A stretch of 64,000 nucleotides of DNA from Macrobrachium rosenbergii (GCF_040412425.1 NC_089753.1:35752413-35816412), one strand, 5' to 3'; counted from the stretch's first letter, positions 36,401-46,309 are shown. Translations and numbers: made by a program. Notes: generated from the sequence alone by a model not told the origin.

Positions 36401-37118
36401 CGGCGTAATCAATCAGTAGTTTCCTAACTATATTATTAATCACACAAAAAGCTAAAGACAACAGTATATTAAAAACAAAATCATATTTATCGGAAGCTCA
36501 TTTGACTACTACTACTACGCTCTCGCCATGGCATCCCACTTCGGCGATTATCTGGCCAATTTCAAACGAGCACAAAATTCTTTTCACATGAAACCACTGC
36601 TCTCGAGGCTTTCTAAAGATATCGACGGCACTGGAAGTGAAAATTCCCCCAAAATATCCCGACAAATGGGCGTTTTGTGCCTAAGCGCCGGGTGATGGCT
36701 GCCACTCGAAGGTTGTAGCTAGCCATTTAAATTCAAAAGATCAAAACAGAAGGCCTTACGTGTTCGTTCTCATCTCTGAGGCTCTTGATGAGCTTGTCCT
36801 TGGCCACCAACTGCTCGGCCTGTTGTTGAATGAGATCTAAATGCAACAGGAGGAGGTCCTTGAGATGCTGCACCTCAATGTCTTTGCCGATGGAGGCCTT
36901 GGTTTCGAGCAACCCAAGTACATGTGGTCGAATTCCACAGCCATGGCCGCTATCCTGTTTTCGGCCTTTTCATTCGTCGTCATAGAAGATGTCACTCTGT
37001 CCAGAGACTGCTGTCTGTTCCTATCGGCGGCTGTCACTCCGTCAATCTTTTCGACGGGAATGACCGAAGCCTCTATTTCATCGTTTTCGCCGTTATATAG
37101 CGACAGTCCCCTTGGCAT
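16041..37118 (-). CDS. msl1: MSL1, scaffold of the male-specific-lethal histone acetyltransferase complex
   Basis: MSL1 holds the MSL complex together. Its N-terminal coiled coil dimerises and binds MSL2, and its C-terminal PEHE domain binds the H4K16 acetyltransferase MOF and MSL3. Exons read on the - strand: 37118-36760, 33787-32527, 30057-30019 (small, may be optional), 26556-26426, 25816-25692, 19900-19700 and 16110-16041. All junctions are GT-AG with matching phases. The joined product is about 728 residues. The coiled coil is near residues 75-135 (VQHLKDLLLLHLDLIQQQAE, then LRDENEHLRSRLDRI). A Ser/Pro/Lys-rich middle has 17 SPxSKxx heptads. The PEHE domain is at about 595-710 (EGTENLEDEIFIKRHAK, DEKRRKRWDLQRMREQR, LPVCAFGQPLARIPP, IPWL). 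A basic tail STRRRKR ends it. The identity is firm. Exon 1 needs one extra base to read through. Confidence 0.93.
17397..17668 (+). mobile_element. tRNA-derived SINE (family 1), full-length copy
   Basis: The head has a Pol III B-box-like GCGAGTTCAAATCTC at about 17440-17454, preceded by a degenerate A-box region. The SINE body follows, from CCAGTGAAGAATAAGAGG to GGTTAAACTAAGATATACTT. It lies inside the last msl1 intron, opposite to the gene. Confidence 0.85.
19700..19900 (-). CDS. msl1: msl1 exon, central PEHE domain
   Basis: The acceptor is ATTTACAG and the donor is GTAAGT. The exon encodes WDLQRMREQRHYERLRERYE and, near its end, LHVEDTLPVCAFGQPLARI. It enters completing AGG (Arg) and leaves in phase 2. 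These are the helix and strand that contact MOF in the known MSL1-MOF structures. Confidence 0.93.
22076..22352. mobile_element. Short inverted-repeat element (MITE-like)
   Basis: The left end CATTTTTATAATAAAGTTTT followed by TACTTACCAAGTAATTACA is mirrored at the right end as TGTAATGACTTAGTAAGTAT, then AAACTTTATTATAAAAATG. The element is about 277 bp and non-coding. Another terminus of the same kind (TATATAAGTAACTTACCAAG) starts right after it. Confidence 0.6.
22110..25252. repeat. 3.1-kb segment bounded by 150-bp inverted repeats
   Basis: The left arm 22110-22259 and right arm 25104-25252 are reverse complements with roughly 85-90 per cent identity by eye. Both contain AAGTAATTACATAGCTATAG and CCCACTAACGGAATATTGG. 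The interior has no transposase frame. It holds degenerate direct repeats (AGCTGGCGCCAG-, GAGCTGGGCACCAG-like words at 22.94-23.29 and 23.70-23.79 kb), a direct repeat at about 23318/23382, and GAGAGGACAGTTTTGGGGAA twice at 24277-24325. It could be one large non-autonomous transposon or two opposed copies of a smaller element. Confidence 0.6.
25692..25816 (-). CDS. msl1: msl1 exon, start of the PEHE domain
   Basis: The acceptor is TTTTTTCTTCAG and the donor is GTAAAA. The exon encodes IPRWGTRILTSLYVMEG, then TENLEDEIFIKRHAKPEQDE and KRRK, the hallmark opening of the PEHE domain. It is in phase 0 at the start and phase 2 at the end. Confidence 0.94.
26426..26556 (-). CDS. msl1: msl1 exon before PEHE
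   Basis: The acceptor is TTACACAG and the donor is GTAAGA. The exon encodes KTPGAVTVRGEGILNTTVTY, then PYGSYIHDPNPEEECLQ, and joins in frame to both neighbours. It precedes the PEHE core, where homologues are less conserved. Confidence 0.85.
27435..27477 (+). repeat. (A)n tract of about 43 bases
   Basis: An uninterrupted run of A lies in an msl1 intron. It may be the tail of an old retroposed sequence, but no clear body was recognised upstream. Confidence 0.9.
30019..30057 (-). CDS. msl1: msl1 candidate 39-nt exon
   Basis: On the - strand TTTTTTTCAACATAG precedes an open 39-nt stretch encoding EQSVQGQTFGRKG, followed by a GTAATT donor. Entry and exit are both phase 1, the same as the exons on either side, so inclusion or skipping keeps the frame. 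The evidence is splice-site and phase fit only, so it may be an optional exon. Confidence 0.6.
31566..31579 (+). repeat. (G)14 run
   Basis: An isolated G homopolymer lies in an msl1 intron. Confidence 0.9.
32527..33787 (-). CDS. msl1: msl1 large exon, end of the coiled coil and heptad array
   Basis: The acceptor is GTGATTTCAG and the donor is GTATTT. The exon encodes 420 codons plus one base. It opens with LRSRLDRIDRRVSLSLN, continuing the coiled coil from exon 1. An acidic stretch EIVSEEDQPDSH follows, then the heptad array (33547-33191). The remainder is rich in Ser and charged residues (RPRLKRRSESETETS, KRIRTERERS), with likely nuclear-localisation clusters. It ends AAALEAKKLRQKLQLK. Reading through the donor would give a stop after about 30 more codons. 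Confidence 0.92.
33191..33547 (-). repeat. msl1: Coding minisatellite: 17 SPxSKxx heptads in MSL1
   Basis: Seventeen units of 21 bp in exact register encode heptads such as SPSSKPA, SPTSKSV, SPASKVG, SPPSKSV, SPISKPG and SPLNKSV. Ser-Pro is kept in 15 of them (one unit has TP and one has PS), and Lys at position 5 is kept in all. Low-complexity linkers are known in MSL1 proteins; this regular array is seen directly here. Confidence 0.92.
33788..36759 (-). other. msl1: msl1 intron 1
   Basis: This is a 3-kb GT-AG intron between the two halves of the coiled coil. It is AT-rich and has no recognised transposon. Its first 450 bases are less AT-rich and contain, on the + strand, a 55-codon open frame (listed separately). 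Confidence 0.8.
36528..36695 (+). CDS. Candidate small ORF antisense to msl1 intron 1
   Basis: ATG at 36528 sits in the strong start context GCCATGG, and the frame runs 55 codons to TGA at 36693-36695. The peptide begins MASHFGDYLANFKRAQNSFH and contains LLSRLSKDIDGTGSENS. I recognise no family. It lies near the msl1 promoter region on the other strand, so it may belong to a divergent transcript or be chance. Confidence 0.2.
   Translation: MASHFGDYLANFKRAQNSFHMKPLLSRLSKDIDGTGSENSPKISRQMGVLCLSAG
36760..37118 (-). CDS. msl1: msl1 first coding exon with an apparent frameshift
   Basis: The start ATG is at 37118-37116 (context GAGAAATGC), with an in-frame TGA upstream at 37175-37173. The first frame (MPRGLSLYNGENDEIEAS to VEFDHMYLG) runs to about 36913. 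The coiled coil LLETKASIGKDIEVQHLKDL, LLLHLDLIQQQAEQ and KLIKSLRDENEH, ending at the GTAAGG donor after 36760, is in another frame that has a stop upstream and no ATG. The two frames meet at a CCC run (36913-36915). One more base in that run would join them as HMYLG-LLETK. Confidence 0.75.
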
Positions 37119-37175
37119 TTCTCGATTCTCGATCACCAGATTCGACGGCACGCACTCGTTTCTTTCATTATTTCA

Positions 37176-37900
37176 ACCGGCGGCTCGGCACTCGACGAGA
37201 AACTGTCAAATTGCACAAATAAAGTTATATACGCATCATTTCTCTTTCCTATTGCTCACAACGTCCCTCAACGGATCAGCTGCTTGCTCTCGGTTCGAAC
37301 AGCGAACGGTTCACACTGATCTGAACGCCAGATCGAAACGCTCCATAACACCGTACTCATGATACCCAAAGTATGGAAATACAGGCAAAGTTATTTGTTT
37401 TTAAAATATGTTAAATTCGCTATCAACGAATCACGTTTTTAACAATATTCATGATAATTTTACGTTGAATATTACGCCTCGTTCATAACTGAATCTCGTT
37501 CGAAGCAGTAATCGTTCCACTTGCGTTTTGCTCGAAACCTCTAGTAAATCCCTGTTGTCGGACCATGTTGGATGCGCGTCCTTGTAAATTGACGGCAATT
37601 TATTTTGACGGATTAACTGCACTGATGACTTTTTTTTCAGTTGTTTCATCCCTTGATTCAGACGAGGGAGATGTGATATATTTTATTGGTGATTACTGCC
37701 TGAAAATGAATTCATCCTGTTATGTAAAGCCGATTGGAAAATTAAAAACAAATGACGTCATTGTTACAGCTTTGCTCTGATTGGCTGTTGCATGCGTCAT
37801 CTCAACCGCGTCAATTCAATTTGCTTCCTATATCTGTCTCTGTTCGTGGAATGAAGTGCATTGATTTATTGGAAACAATTTAAGGGGATAATTTACACAT
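37176..37900 (-). promoter_or_regulatory. Putative msl1 promoter region
   Basis: Upstream of the msl1 start lies a perfect TGACGTCA (CRE/ATF palindrome) at 37753-37760. On the - strand a CCAAT box lies at 37784-37780 (context AGCCAATCAG), about 20 bp away. This combination is typical of housekeeping promoters. The start site itself is not visible. Confidence 0.4.
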
Positions 37901-40900
37901 AAATGTATCAATTCCCGAGAAGAGAGCTCTTTCCAAACGGTTTTTGGAGGAAAAATCATTTCACGCACCGGAAATTTTCAAGTGTTACCAACTCGTGATC
38001 ATACGTTTTCTTTTTTTATTTTTTATATGACATAAGGTGGTCTGCTTAGGCATAGTGTATTATTTATTTAGTACTAGATCTCGGTATCCATTTTAAATAC
38101 TATTTCTTTATATGCAAAATACCATGGAAACTCATCTATTCTTTACAATGTTCATATACCACGACATTGAAAACCATGGAGTTATTGATCAGCGAAAATT
38201 ATTTACCTTGAAACCTATTTTTTTTACGTTTGAATCGCCTACTGAATCAGACTTGCGTCGTCTCAAACCGATTCTTTCCCTAATATGGCGCTGACGACTC
38301 CGGCTGACGGTGGGGCAATGTAATGGGAATGCGGGGAGGAATCGAGCTAAACGATACGCAAATACGCTAAAATTCTCTTGCTGGGCGGCTCGTGGCGTAT
38401 AAGCATGAAGGATATGACGTAGTGTTGTTATGTAACGCAACAAATCGAGGTCACTCGTGGTGAGTCACGTGACGAGATATTATGAGTTAGAACACACCCA
38501 AAATCGAGACAGAAAGTTGGAAATGAAATAAAGTTGTAATACGCTCGAGAAAAAACAAAGCCTGCGTGATAAAAGGAAAATTTAAGCACGATCAACTAAA
38601 CATGTATGCTTCGACCCCTAATATCAACAAAGCTTTTATGATGAAATCAATAAAAACTTGATAGGTCTAAAATAACGGAGTGTAACCTAACTGTTAGATC
38701 GATGGAGTGAAAATGTAACGCAACCACCAAAGGCTTTACTATCTAGGATATGCAAGTGTCCGTGTAAGAGATTCTAATTCATGAAAACTAGCTATAAAGC
38801 CAAGAATTGACGCTTCAGCCATCCAGCCCTTCGGACAGCGAAAAGAGGCAAGTGGAGTGGTTTGACAGCAAGCTGGAGGAAAAGCAGGAACGGAGGTAGG
38901 TAAAAGGCTGTGAGTGGGTGTAACTGAGGGTGGTGTGGGTTGGGCGGAGGGGCGCTGCAAACAATCTTGAGTGAAGCCTTCAGCGCACCACGTGAGGTGC
39001 ACTGACGACGCAAAGCCGCTATGGGTTCTGCGTAAGAGATGAATAATATCGCTTTGTATGTGTGTTGTATAACGAGACTGGGCTCTACAAAAGCAGAGTT
39101 GAAAAGTGATATACGAACCTGTTTACCTTCAGGTCAGCTAACGTTAAAGAAGAAGTCTTCTTCTTTACCCACATACATGTAGTTAAAGGAAGTTGACTGT
39201 GATATCAGTGTGCGCTACGAAAGACTGATATTTTCGTAACCGTGAAAGCGGCTTAAACAGGCATTATCAATGAGAGCTTTGAAAATTCGAGAATGAAATT
39301 CATTCCTGCAAACAAAACAGGAGCATTTTGGAATAACAATCCTACCTTATTTTAAACTAATTAGACATCACTAATTAAGGTCCCCAAGGTTTTATCTAAT
39401 AACGCCTATTTTAAATGATGCAATTTAATTGTTAGGGAAGAAAATTGGCATTCCTATGGGCACTATGTATTTCAGCTGTATGCAAAAAACACAACTATCA
39501 AAAAGTAATTAGATTGTAAGGTATTAGTGTGGATATTGCGAATGAAGTAACTGAAAAATTGTCACACGATTTAATGGATAACGCAAGGATTTGGATTTTC
39601 AAATAGATTATTACCCATTTATATGTGGCAGTGTCCCTTAGAAGCCGTTACAGTTATTTTTATTTTTATTTTATTTCAGACAAGGATTTAGCCATGGAAT
39701 GTCAGTGTTCGTTAATGGACGAAGAGTATCGTTAAGAACACTCAAAACAAGCATAGAAAAGACTACAACAGTTAAAGAGTAGATGTACTAGATAATTAAT
39801 GTATCACGGTGCCATGCCTTTGTTTGCTATATGTTAATTGGATGTAAGTTTCATAATAGTTACGAGGCATTTTAGATAGCTAAAAAATATATATTTAATA
39901 CAGTATGACCAGATATGAATAATATATCACTAAGATTTTAATCACCAAAGCAAGTTGGGGTCATCCACTTGATTAAGACAAGCTCAATTTTGATCTGATA
40001 TTCTCGATTATAACTCACCCAATAAGGGACTCTGGTGAAGATGACAGTTCGTGACCTTATTATGTAAAAATAAAAGGACAAAATATATTTCGGGAACATG
40101 AAATAGGCAGCAGATTCAAGTTCAAATTCTAATTGCCAAAGTACGCAACAGGGTCAAAATAAGGAGGCAGGGAATTTCGGGATGGCATACCTGCAAACCC
40201 CACTAATCCAGTGTCCCTAGCTTGTTACAAACAAACATTAACCTGTCACTGAAAATCTTCACGAAAGATCTCTAAGCACAACTGTGACACTGCTTAAAGG
40301 ATGCCGTAGCGTTCCTCTGCCAGTGGCCACAGGGTACTATAACGCCGACGGTCTGCGGTCACCCACATAAAAACTAGCCGGACCCAAACGCTCCCTGGCT
40401 ATAGCAATGGAAAGGCATGCGATTAAAAAAGCACAAATATATTAAGGACCTATATAGAGGCTAAGCAAGCTACATTATAACCGTAGATTAGATTTTGTCT
40501 TTTCATTTTGTAATTGATTGCAAATGTTTATGAACTTGTAAACGTGTATGTGCAAGGAAGAATGTCTGTAACATTTCTGTTAACAACGATAATGTGTCCA
40601 CCTTGAAAACGTTAGAAAAATACAACGGAATAATGCAAAGAAAATGCGATAAGGTACAAGAAAATAATGATTGGAAACTCTGATAAATAAAGAGAACGAT
40701 TAAACAGGTGGAGGGAGATTTCCCCGAGTGGGGAGATGAGGGAGTGTTGGTGTTACAGGGGAAAATGACTAATGAAATAATGGTGGTCAGGACCGTTAGG
40801 GTACGCGTGGGTAAGGGTTAAGGGCATGTAAGGGTGGAAGAAGTGGAACACACAGCATTCAGGGGAAGTAACGGAGTGGTCGCTAGCTGCTCGCGTAAAA

Positions 40901-40990
40901 AAGGGGACCTTTATGATATGGGTCTAATCAGCTTTTTTTTCTTCTTTGTGTTGTTGCACTTCTGTTCTAGACCAGTTTGTGTTTTGTATT
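37900..40990. other. Intergenic stretch between msl1 and the SLC26 gene
   Basis: Apart from the family-2b repeat at 38.75-39.02 kb, I see no exon, RNA gene or transposon with recognisable ends in this stretch. Confidence 0.5.
38745..39020 (-). repeat. Short interspersed repeat, family 2b, reverse copy
   Basis: The reverse complement begins GTCGTCAGTGCACCTCACGT, continues GGTGCGCTGAAGGCTTCACT and TTTGCAGCGCCCCTCCG, and ends with TCGCTGTCCGAAGGGCTGG. It shares its head with family 2 and its middle with the copy at 7.6 kb. Confidence 0.65.

Positions 40991-40992
<2 letters not shown>

Positions 40993-41041
<49 letters not shown>
40993..41041 (+). repeat. (CT)n microsatellite
   Basis: About 24 uninterrupted CT units. 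Confidence 0.97.
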
Positions 41042-41043
<2 letters not shown>

Positions 41044-41254
41044 GCTACTCTTTCTATCCGGAACTCGTTATGAACCTCGCAATCTTCCTCTTTACGAGGC
41101 GTAATCGCAATGGTACCTCTCTCGTCTCAACTGAGACGAGGAAAGGAACGGCGTGGTTATATCTTTTACTTTTAAAATCAAGGATGTCTCTCTTGATTTA
41201 AGCTGTAAATTATATGCCTGGCTGCTAGGAGGCAGCTGAGATCGCATATGGTGT

Positions 41255-41257
<3 letters not shown>

Positions 41258-41319
<62 letters not shown>
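41258..41319 (+). repeat. (GA)n microsatellite
   Basis: About 31 GA units, the reverse complement of the (CT)n tract 220 bp upstream. The pair could fold into a hairpin. Confidence 0.97.
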
Positions 41320-41320
<1 letters not shown>

Positions 41321-42099
41321 GTCATTAGCATTCTCTAAAAATACACAGCAGAATTTAAAACGGGTTGGGTTTGACAACATGATCCTCACCCCACAGGGAT
41401 GAAACCATTCAGAAGATAAGATAAGGCAAGATAAGTCTCTTTCTCTCCCTCTCTTTCATCCTTGGGCGAATGTCGTCTCTCTCCGTAGTACTTCAGCTGA
41501 TTAGTGTAACTCGCATTCTCGTCGTTGGGTCGTTGTCTCCGTTCGAGTCTGGAGACTGGTCACTCACTGGACACTGGAGCTGAACTACTAGTCGTCTACA
41601 CGCCCTGCCAGTGGGCACCGGACGGTGGAAAGCATAGCCTCACAGAGGTGAAGACATAACTAAAGGCAAGAAGTGCAGTCATATTGGAAAAAGGGCATTC
41701 CTTGGGGTTACTCTAAACAGTACGAGACTTCTGTTTTCAGTGGAGACAGATTAACTGTTATAGAGAGGAAGGGACAGACAAAACAACTTTCTCACTGCAT
41801 TTTCGAGGTACATAAAGATTAAAGGAATCTTAATTCTTCTATTCCAGAGGTCAATACAAAGTTAGGGAATCCCCTTCGTATATTTACGAATTACATAACA
41901 CGTTAAAGAAACCCATTTTCGATTTTATTGGTGACTGACAAAATAAACGGAACCTCCTCCAGTTTTACAAGCATATAAATATAGAAAACATTGTTCCAAG
42001 GTTAACAGATCATCAGCGATACCGGTACCCTCTACTATTTACAATAAGAATGGACCTTAAAAAGTGTATCAGGATTTGAAATGGAATGCTGTGTTTCTG

Positions 42100-45000
42100 A
42101 CTCTCATTTGTGCGAGTTTGCCTGCTGTGGTTGACAAAACACTTATATTTGTGCAGGTTTATCTTATGACTGAAGGAAGGCTATGTGACAAAATACATAT
42201 CTTGTGTGAAGTTTTCAAAGTGACTGAAGAAATATTGCTATATGCGTAAAGTTCTGTATCGAGACTGAAGAAAAACTGCTGTTGAAGCTAAAATTGTCGC
42301 TGACGAAAGGCTGTTATTTGTGAGTTTATCATTGTAAACAAAGAAACAGTGTTGTTTACATCAAATTTCCCAGTGAATAAACATTGTTGTTTACGTCAAG
42401 TATTCCAGTGATGAAACACTGTTGTTTGCGTCAAGTTTCCACTGATGAAACATTGTTGTTTACGTCAAGTTTCTCACTGATGAAACACCGTTGTTTACTT
42501 CAAGTTTCCCACTGATGAAACACCGTTGTTTACTTCAAGTTTCCCACTGATGAAACACCGTTGTTTACGTCAAGTTTCCCACTGAATAAACACGTTGTTT
42601 ACGTCAAGTTTCCCACTGATGAAACACTGTTGTTTACGTCAAGTTTCCCACTGATGAAACACTGTTGTTTACATCAAGTTTCCCACTGATGAAACACTGT
42701 TGTTTACGTCAAGTTTCCCACTGAATAAAAACCGTTGTTTACGTCAAGTTTCCCACTGAATAAAAACCGTTGTTTACGTCAAGTTTCCCACTGAATAAAC
42801 ACCGTTGTTTACGTCAAGTTTCCCACTGAATAAAAACCGTTGTTTACGTCAAGTTTCCCACTGAATAAAAACCGTTGTTTACGTCAAGTTTCCCACTGAA
42901 TAAACACGTTGTTTACATCAAGTTTCCCACTGATGAAACACTGTTGTTTACGTCAAGTTTCCCACTGAATAAAAACCGTTGTTTACATCAAGTTTACCAC
43001 TGAATAAACACCGTTGTTTACGTCAAGTTTCCCACTGAATAAAAACCGCTGTTTACATCAAGTTTCCCACTGAATAAACACGTTGTTTACGTCAAGTTTC
43101 TCACTGAATAAACACCGTTGTTTACGTCAAGTTTCCCACTGAATAAACACTGTTGTTTACGTCAAGTTTCCCACTGAATAAACACCGTTGTTTACGTCAA
43201 GTCTCCCACTGATGAAACACCGTTGTTTACTTCAAGTTTCCCACTGAATAAACACCGTTGTTTACGTCAAGTTTCCTTGTTTACGTCAAGTTTCCCACTG
43301 AATAAACACCGTTGTTTACGTCAAGTTTCCCACTGAATAAACACCGTTGTTTACGTCAAGTTTCCCACTGATGAAAGACCGTTGTTTACGTCAAGTTTCC
43401 CACTGAATAAACACGTTGTTTACATCAAGTTTCTCACTGAATAAACACTGTTATTTACGTCGTTTCCTACTGAATAAACACTTGTTTACGTGAAGTTTCT
43501 ACTGATGAAACACTGTTGTTTATGTGAAGTTTCCCACTGAATAAACACTGTTATTTACATCAAGTTTCCCACTGAATAAACACTGTTGTTTACATCAAGT
43601 TTCTACTGATGAAACAGTTGTTTACGTCAAGTTTCCCACTGAATAAACACTGTTATTTACATCACGTTTCCACTGATGAAACACTGTGTTTACGTCAAGT
43701 TTCCCACTGATGAAACACTGTTGTTTACATCAAGTTTTCCACTGATGAAATTGTAATTTGTGTGAAGTTCCTATTGCAACTGAATCAAGTTTCCCGCTGT
43801 AACTGAAAAACACTGTAATCTGTGAAAAGTGACCATTGTGAATGAAGAAACACTGTTATTTGTATTTTCTCAATATTTCTGAAAAAATGCCATTATTTAT
43901 GTGAACTTTACCTTTATAACCGAAGAAACGATATGATTTTCAGGAGAAGTTTCCACTGTGATCGGCGAATCGCATGTGTGAAGTTCTCCCTTGTGAGTAA
44001 CAAAACACTATTAATTGTGTGAAGTTTCTCACTGGACTGAGGGAAAGCAACTTTGTAAGAAGTTTCCAGTTGTGGATGAAAGAAAAAACACCTTTAGCAG
44101 TGAAGAAACTGTATTGTGTGAAGTTCCTTGTAACTGAAAAAAATATCGTTATTTGTACGTATTTTCCCGCTAAAATTACACTAATATTGATGAAAGGCTG
44201 CAATTTGCAGAAGGTTCCCATTTTGACTGAAGAATAATGAAGGCTCCTGTTTAGACCAAGGAAACATAGCTGTTTGTGAGAGGTTACTGATGGTAACTGG
44301 AAAATCATTATTCATGTGGTCTTCATTGTGATTGATAAAACATTGCTCTTTGTGCAAAGCTTCCTAACATGTTGTGATTGACGAAACACTAATTTGTGCA
44401 ATGTTTCCCACGGAGCCAGGAGCACCCTGGTTATTTATGTGAGGTTCCCCACTGCATTTGAAGAGTTATCGTAAGTCGCCAAGTTTCCCCCTTGTGATAT
44501 AAGTAGCCTTATTTGTGTGACGTTTCATACTGTGATTGAAGAAACAGTGTGACGTTTCACACTGTGATTGAAGAAACACTGTTACTGGAGTGAATTTTCT
44601 ATCATGATTGTGTGAAGCTTTCAACTGTGATTGAAAAGCACTAATTATGTTGAGGTCTAAGTTGTGTTTGAAGAAACCCTGTTATTTGTGTTGAGCTTTC
44701 AACTGTGATTGAAGAAACCATGTTGTTTGTGTGAAGCTTTCAACTGTGACTGAAGAAACGTCTCATTTTTGCTTAGCTTTATTTTGCGACTGAAGAAACA
44801 CCGTTATTTGGGTGAAGCTTTCAATTATTGTTACTGAAGAATCACTTAATTGTTTGAAGCTTTCAGTTGTGATAGAACAAACACTCTTACTTGAGCTAAA
44901 CATTCATTTGCGACTGAAGTAGCACGGTTGTTTTGGCGAAGCTTTCAGTTGTGCTTGAAGAAACGCTGTTATTTCTGTGAAGCTTTCAGTTGTAACTGAA

Positions 45001-45425
45001 GAAACACTGTTATTTGTGTGAAGCTTTCAATTGTGCTTGAAGAAGCCCTGTTATTTGTGTGAAGCTTACAGTCGTGACTGAAGAAACACTGATATTTGTA
45101 TGAAGCTTTTAATTTTGGTTGAAGAATCAATTCATGTGCGAAACTTCCATTTGTGATTGAAGAGTCACTGTTATTCATTTGTATAATGTTCCTAACTACT
45201 GCCGAAGAAACATTGCAATATGTGTGTGTGTGTTTAGTTTATGTTGTGACTCAGGAACCACTGGTATTTACAAAAAAAAAAAAGTTCCCAGTGTAATTGC
45301 GGAAACACTTATTATTTTGTTTTCTGAAGGCTTTCACTCGCAATATAAAAACGACTTCGCGTGCAATTTTTGTGTCGTTTATCCATTGCGTTTGATGCTG
45401 AAAAACAATGTAATTTATCAAGGTT
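42100..45425 (+). repeat. 3.3-kb tandem array with a homogeneous core and decayed flanks
   Basis: The core at about 42344-43750 is made of some 40 units of 33-35 bp with the form CACTGAATAAACACCGTTGT then TTACGTCAAGTTTCC. Two variants alternate (GAATAAAC and GATGAAAC). Both flanks, most of all 43750-45425, contain longer, strongly diverged units of about 40-45 bp sharing the words TGTGAAGCTTTCA, TTGTGACTGAAGAAACACTG and TTATTTGTGTGAAG. No open frame crosses it. It is intergenic, between msl1 and the SLC26 gene. Confidence 0.9.
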
Positions 45426-45652
45426 AAACGCTTAGAGTAATACAGGCAGGCATTAACGCATGTCAAGAAAAACATCTGCAAAACGCGGACAAGTCCACAA
45501 CAAACAACAGGCTTAGAATTTCTTTAAAGGAAATTCATGAATGTCCCTTTGTAAGCTGTTTTTCATGCCAAGTCAGCATAATCCGTTATTACAAAAGAAA
45601 TATATAAAAAAGAAGTACTAATCACACTCCTACAATATGTTATTAAACGAAT

Positions 45653-45654
45653 GA

Positions 45655-45717
<63 letters not shown>
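45653..45717 (+). repeat. (CA)n(GA)n compound microsatellite
   Basis: About 9 CA units run directly into about 23 GA units. Confidence 0.95.
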
Positions 45718-45719
<2 letters not shown>

Positions 45720-45937
45720 TAATGCCTGTCCCCGTTCCTCTTCTAGGAACGGTCCTGGTTCTCATCAGCCATGGATGGGGCACCAAGCATAGATGAAGAA
45801 GTCTGCGTTGTTCGTCCAGCGCTGACTGTCGAGCAGAGATGTCAGAAGTATAGTTACACACCGAAAACGGATCTGGGTATGTACATGATTTAAAGTGCAT
45901 GGTTTTTATACTATATATATATAATGTGTGTGTGTTA

Positions 45938-46194
45938 CAGGCAGATGGCGAAACCAGGCATTTCGCGAACTGCCTGAAATTTCAGGCAGATTACGAAATG
46001 CGCTTAGGGACATTTGACCCCCCACCCACCCCCAGGGGCTAGTACTAACCACGGCGAAAGTGTAGGTGAGTCACTGTTTCGCCGTTTATAGTACTAGCCC
46101 CTGGGGGAATCAAATGTCCCCAAGTGCATTTCGCTATCTGCCTGAAATGTCAGGCACTTCATGAAGTGAAGTGCCTGGTTTCGCTATCTGCCTG
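45938..46194. mobile_element. Palindromic pogo-like MITE with TA target site
   Basis: The ends are CAGGCAGATGGCGAAACCAG and its near-perfect reverse complement, each flanked by TA. Inner inverted blocks (CCCAGGGGCTAGTACTA / TAGTACTAGCCCCTGGGGG) make almost the whole 257 bp fold back. The CAGGCAG start is shared with the element at 4.3 kb. Confidence 0.8.
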
Positions 46195-46207
46195 TAACGC
46201 GCACACA

Positions 46208-46219
46208 CACACATATATA

Positions 46220-46305
<86 letters not shown>
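46208..46305 (+). repeat. (TA)n microsatellite
   Basis: About 98 bp, mostly (TA)n, directly downstream of the MITE. Confidence 0.96.

Positions 46306-46309
<4 letters not shown>

Noticed and set aside
36841..37362. 173-codon + strand open frame over msl1 exon 1
   Set aside because: It overlaps the msl1 coiled-coil exon antisense, has no recognised domain, and ends in promoter-type sequence.
39147..39172. Short palindrome AAAGAAGAAGTCTTCTTCTT
   Set aside because: Arms of about 9 bp in simple AAG repeats are expected by chance, and no function is supported.
42344..43750. Regular repeats that could look like a CRISPR array
   Set aside because: Units are directly tandem with no unique spacers, and the genome is clearly animal nuclear DNA.
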